Origin: Ignavibacteriales bacterium
Lineage (GTDB): Bacteria > Bacteroidota > Ignavibacteria > Ignavibacteriales > Ignavibacteriaceae
Direction: 5' to 3'
DNA: 64,000 bases
Assembly: GCA_003538625.1 (NCBI GenBank)
Contig: DPRR01000006.1
Coordinates: 522,826 to 586,825, forward strand
A program made the position numbers and the translations under genes. The number at the start of each line of letters is the position of its first letter. The stretch's first letter is position 1. The notes under the pieces were generated by a model. It did no database searches. It was not told where the DNA came from and saw only the letters and a program-made list of their open reading frames with translations. Below are positions 61,205 through 64,000 of the stretch, in pieces.

Positions 61205-61349
61205 TTAGAAATTACGAGTGAGTCTGTAAAATAATTCTGTGCAAATGGATTTTGTGTTAAAGAACATCCTGTAATCTTTGATTAAAAATAATTGATTAAT
61301 AGGATAAAGCAACAGTCCAGTTTTGCACAGGTATAACAGTCCACTTTTT
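61205..61349. mobile_element. possible insertion-sequence end remnants
   Basis: Two short direct repeats, AACAGTCCAGTTTTG (61311-61325) and AACAGTCCACTTTTT (61335-61349), lie 24 bases apart. Their reverse complement resembles the tandem terminal repeats of IS21-like elements. About 90 bases earlier, GAGTCTGTAAAATAATTCTGTG resembles an IS256-like end. There is no transposase here, and the identity is a recollection of motif types, not a match I can prove. They lie exactly at the border between the metal island and the phage-like right flank. Confidence 0.3.
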
Positions 61350-61776
61350 AATTAACTAAAACATTCCCAAGCAAAATATTCAATCTATAATTCAGCAACT
61401 CAAACTGTTGATTTATTTCATCACGTTCACTGATTGATTCTTCATCAGTCTTGTCTTCCAGAGGTATCCACTTTTCCATCAACTTCATTGAAGTAAATTT
61501 TATATCAAAGAATTCTGGATATAGTTGATCAGAAACCTTTGGAAGTTGCGAAAGCTCGTAAGCAAATTTACCAAGTGTTATATCAGTTTGGTCGTAAAGC
61601 GAATCTGGTATTTCAAATCCATAAATCAATTCAAGTTCCGATAAAGATTTTATAAAATCTATTTCATCCAGGTTTTCATCGAACAAATTTGAAATTACTA
61701 TGTCTGCGCTGTAATGTTTTCTTATCTTAGATTTTGAATCAAGCAGCATAGCCAGGGTATATAAATATCTAAGCAT
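61348..61776 (-). CDS. hypothetical protein, acyl-carrier-like in part
   Basis: The 142-residue protein has a segment (about residues 30-80: LDEIDFIKSLSELELIYGFE, then TLGKFAYEL) that resembles the four-helix acyl or peptidyl carrier fold, but the Ser of the DSL motif is absent, so no phosphopantetheine can be attached. The C-terminal half is helical. Its stop codon lies inside the repeated end sequence at 61335-61349, so the end may be altered by an insertion. It starts eight bases inside the next gene's end. Confidence 0.45.
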   Translation of the reverse strand: MLRYLYTLAMLLDSKSKIRKHYSADIVISNLFDENLDEIDFIKSLSELELIYGFEIPDSLYDQTDITLGKFAYELSQLPKVSDQLYPEFFDIKFTSMKLMEKWIPLEDKTDEESISERDEINQQFELLNYRLNILLGNVLVN

Positions 61777-61951
61777 AATCTGGTCCTGGTTTGGTTTCTC
61801 TCATTGATGGAATAGTAAAAGTTCTTGCTTCATCGAAAGGGTTTTTTGGTTTTTTCTGTAGAGCAAGAAGCTTATTAAAAACTACATCCGCTTTTTCTTT
61901 AGGTCTATTCTTTTGCTTTTCAAGCATCTGTTTATCGATATTATTTTTCAT
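61769..61951 (-). CDS. small basic protein, 60 residues
   Basis: A polar Lys-rich N-terminal helix is followed by a Pro-rich end (AKNPFDEAR-like and ETKPGPDYA). A GGAGGC ribosome binding site precedes the ATG. It overlaps the previous gene by eight bases. No family is recognised. Likely part of the right-flank mobile element. Confidence 0.5.
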   Translation of the reverse strand: MKNNIDKQMLEKQKNRPKEKADVVFNKLLALQKKPKNPFDEARTFTIPSMRETKPGPDYA

Positions 61952-61968
61952 TTTATGCCTCCATTAGT

Positions 61969-62373
61969 TTATTTGTTTAATTCAAGATACTGGTGAAATG
62001 CTTTTTTGTTAAACAGTAAATCAAACCCCAAACCATCAGGGCTCATAACGTGCATTTCATCCCTATGCTTGACAGCGATTATCAGACAGCCAAGCGGAAT
62101 AGAAAATTCTCCATATTTTTTTTCAACCAATCGCAAGACATTCGTATCAGCTACGTGGAAGTAAGATCGATCGTCGTGCCAATAGTAACCATCGAGCCAG
62201 TAATCACAGGTGTATGTAAACTTGTAGCTATTTACCAACTCTACCCTACTTTCCTCGTAGGCTTTATCAAATCGTCCGTAATAAAAACCATCAAGAATCA
62301 CGTTTGGATTTGCTAGAATTGTTTTCTCATAAAATTTAGTATCTAATTTATCTGGATATATTATTGTGTTCAT
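61969..62373 (-). CDS. hypothetical protein, 134 residues
   Basis: The Met at 62373 is chosen because GAGGAGG lies nine bases upstream; the frame opens at 62391. The product is alpha/beta with many aromatic residues (YTCDYWLDGYYWHDDRSYFHV) and no transmembrane segment. No family is recognised. It overlaps the next gene upstream by 26 bases. Confidence 0.55.
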   Translation of the reverse strand: MNTIIYPDKLDTKFYEKTILANPNVILDGFYYGRFDKAYEESRVELVNSYKFTYTCDYWLDGYYWHDDRSYFHVADTNVLRLVEKKYGEFSIPLGCLIIAVKHRDEMHVMSPDGLGFDLLFNKKAFHQYLELNK

Positions 62374-62683
62374 TTTGAGTTTCCTCCTCAAAAATTAAGT
62401 GTTTGAAATAGCTGGGATCAACATTCCCTGCTAAATAGCCCTTGTACAGGGGACTTAGTTTGTTAACGCGTCTTCGCCAATTCTTGAGATTAGATAAATA
62501 TCTCATTGTTGAAAACGAAACGTACTCCTGCAGTTCCATCGATAAGATTTCTGCAGATTTATACATTCCATATTTGACCCAAAGTTCTTTTAATCTGTTT
62601 TCACCTATTGTTGCTAGTAGTTTTTGAGTCATTGAGTTTTTTCTAAGTATTGTTTTTTCTATGTTTTTATTATCCCTATCCAT
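62348..62683 (-). CDS. putative DNA-binding protein, 111 residues
   Basis: A TAGGAGGGG site precedes the ATG at 62683. The protein is basic. Residues 28-68 (KELWVKYGMYKSAEILSMEL, then a second helix with RYLSNLKNWRRR) resemble a helix-turn-helix of the type found in phage regulators. It lies just downstream of the repeat cluster at 62784-63044 and might bind it. This is inference. Confidence 0.5.
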   Translation of the reverse strand: MDRDNKNIEKTILRKNSMTQKLLATIGENRLKELWVKYGMYKSAEILSMELQEYVSFSTMRYLSNLKNWRRRVNKLSPLYKGYLAGNVDPSYFKHLIFEEETQNEHNNISR

Positions 62684-62783
62684 TTTCCCCTCCTAATATT
62701 TTGTCCTTACCACGGTTTATTCATTCCTCTTATATCATTTTGCACAAGACCTGTATTTCCTAGAGCCACACTTTTTTTCCGAG

Positions 62784-63044
62784 GGCCATAGATTGAGGCA
62801 TAGATTATTTTCAAGTATGGCTAATAATCCTTTGATTTTAGCCTGAATTCAAACAAAGGCATACTTTCCATAGAAGGACATAGATTAAACAACAAGGTCA
62901 GTAGGATATTTATTTTTAAAAAATATTTTTTTTTCAAACCTAAGTTTAAAATCTATGTCCAAGTATGCCATCTATGCCAACCCCCTTATTTTAAAGAACT
63001 TACAGACACGCCCATTAAAAATAAAGTATGCCCGAAAGTATGCC
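62784..63044. repeat. cluster of short direct and inverted repeats, iteron-like
   Basis: Copies of a CATAGATT word occur as GGCCATAGATT (62784-62794), GGCATAGATT (62797-62806), GGACATAGATT (62876-62886) and, inverted, AATCTATGTCC (62950-62960) and ATCTATGCC (62970-62978). A second word appears as GGCATACTT (62858-62866, inverted), AAGTATGCC (62961-62969), AGTATGCC (63025-63032) and AGTATGCC (63037-63044). An AT-only stretch of about 40 bases (62905-62935) lies between the two groups. No gene fits here. The layout resembles a plasmid or phage origin, or a large operator, next to the helicase gene. Confidence 0.6.
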
Positions 63045-63067
63045 TTTGGGACAGTTTATTCGAACCT

Positions 63068-64000
63068 TTAATCCCATTCATAGTACCAGTTTTCATCTCC
63101 TGTTTTCTTTGACCTTTTTGATCTAATACCGTATAACTTCAGACTTCTGCCGAGCTGTACATTATTAACCTGTTGATTCACGTATATATGGTTGAAAGCC
63201 TCGAGAGCACGTTCCTTTATAATTTTTTTCTTCAAATCATTGTTTGTCATTTTAAACAAGCTTTTTCTTTTCAGAAAATCCTGGTCCATTTCATAATTAC
63301 TGTAAATGATGTTCTCTTCAAACCATTCCAGATCTGCTTTCTTTAAGTGTATTGCAAATTCCTCAAACTTATTTAGTCCGACTGAGACCATTGCCGCTTT
63401 TTCATCATTGTCAATACAGGTCTTTGCTGCAATAGGATCATATTTCCAGTTCATCAGGAACTGTGCAAAGTTCGGAACTTCAGATTTTAATGAGTTGATA
63501 TAAGCTTCTGGATTCTTCTTAAACCAATTAAAGGCAAGTAGGTTGGGTCCTGTAGAGACAACATTTAATCTTCTGTCTTTTTGTTCAATGAACAAAGGAA
63601 CTTTTTCATTACTGAAGAAAAGACAATTAACATAATTGGTAATGAAGTAGTTTCGAATGTTCTTTTCATTTATCATTACATCAGGATCAGTTATAATTGC
63701 TTTTATCCTGGACTTGATATTATTTCTCGTACTGTTATCGTGAGCTACTTCATTGAACGCAACAAGTATTGTATTCTTGAGCCAGGGATTAAAATCACTC
63801 TGCAGATCTGAATCTTCTACCTTTACTGTCTGTCTTCTTCCAAATAGTTCCTTGAGTACATAGTCAAGAAATATTCCCTTCCCAGCTCCTTGTTCTCCCT
63901 TGAGTACCCAGGCAGTAAGTTGCTTTTGTCTCGTCTGTAGAATACCGGCAAGCCAGTTCAGAAATCTTTTTCTCTCACGGTATTTTGGGATCAGGTTCAT
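63068..64000 (-). CDS. D5/DUF5906-like phage or plasmid helicase, cut by window edge
   Basis: The 310 visible residues contain a Walker A motif GEQGAGKGIF (36-45), a following acidic strand (NTILVAFNEVAH), then LFFSNEKVPLFIEQKDRRL, the pattern of superfamily 3 helicases of the D5/DUF5906 type. These are often the C-terminal half of phage or plasmid primase-helicases. The first Met is exactly at the window edge, so the real start is probably upstream, with a primase domain missing from view. The C-terminal 90 residues look like a winged-helix tail. The repeat cluster lies just after its stop. Confidence 0.75.
   Translation of the reverse strand: MNLIPKYRERKRFLNWLAGILQTRQKQLTAWVLKGEQGAGKGIFLDYVLKELFGRRQTVKVEDSDLQSDFNPWLKNTILVAFNEVAHDNSTRNNIKSRIKAIITDPDVMINEKNIRNYFITNYVNCLFFSNEKVPLFIEQKDRRLNVVSTGPNLLAFNWFKKNPEAYINSLKSEVPNFAQFLMNWKYDPIAAKTCIDNDEKAAMVSVGLNKFEEFAIHLKKADLEWFEENIIYSNYEMDQDFLKRKSLFKMTNNDLKKKIIKERALEAFNHIYVNQQVNNVQLGRSLKLYGIRSKRSKKTGDENWYYEWD

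Noticed and set aside
1..64000. CRISPR array, tRNA or rRNA genes
   Set aside because: I looked for regularly spaced direct repeats and for cloverleaf-like sequences and saw none. A covariance-model search was not possible, so a tRNA could be missed.

Overview
This is an AT-rich bacterial window. The best lineage clue is the multicopper oxidase at 32362-34071, which ends in a type IX secretion sorting domain with the 'YQNYPNPFN' signature typical of Ignavibacteria and the Chlorobi/Bacteroidetes side. I place the organism in or near Ignavibacteriota from motif recognition only. No rRNA, tRNA or CRISPR array was seen.

Layout. (1) 1-8757 is a defence island, mostly on the minus strand: an edge-truncated N6-adenine DNA methylase (missed by simple ORF calling because it has no stop inside the window), a two-helix membrane protein, a CHAT-type caspase-like protease and a type IIG restriction-modification protein. 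(2) 8962-12678 is a compact plus-strand operon with phage character: a phiEco32-type COOH.NH2 ligase, a LIM-like zinc protein, a class II glutamine amidotransferase, several tiny overlapping genes, a Mu Gam-like protein and a possible OB-fold protein, closed by a terminator. (3) About 13.1-61.2 kb is one long copper/heavy-metal homeostasis island. It holds two P1B ATPases, two complete RND efflux systems (CzcCBA-like and CusCBA-like), a third RND pump remnant, a CDF exporter, a secreted multicopper oxidase and a cupredoxin. It also holds three Met-rich proteins, many YHS or 'CPICGM' metal-binding proteins, two PII-like proteins, two GDCCVxC proteins, a Rieske/FAD pair and a DUF2318-ABC transporter cluster. 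(4) 61.3-64 kb is again phage- or plasmid-like, minus strand: small unknown genes, an iteron-like repeat cluster and a D5/DUF5906-type helicase cut by the window end.

How it works together. The centre of the metal island encodes a membrane histidine kinase and an NtrC-class sigma-54 activator (27730-31276). Four copies of an AT-rich dyad close to CTTAAAAATATTTAAG lie in intergenic regions, each about 85-110 bp upstream of a GG-N10-GC-like (-24/-12) sequence. These sites precede the CopA operon, the Rieske/FAD/small-protein operon, the YHS/membrane/SpeE-like operon and the CusCBA operon. I infer that the two-component pair is the master regulator of the island and that much of the cluster is one sigma-54 regulon.

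The phage-like modules on both sides of the metal island suggest that the window may be cargo of one large mobile element. No attachment sites or integrase were visible to prove it.
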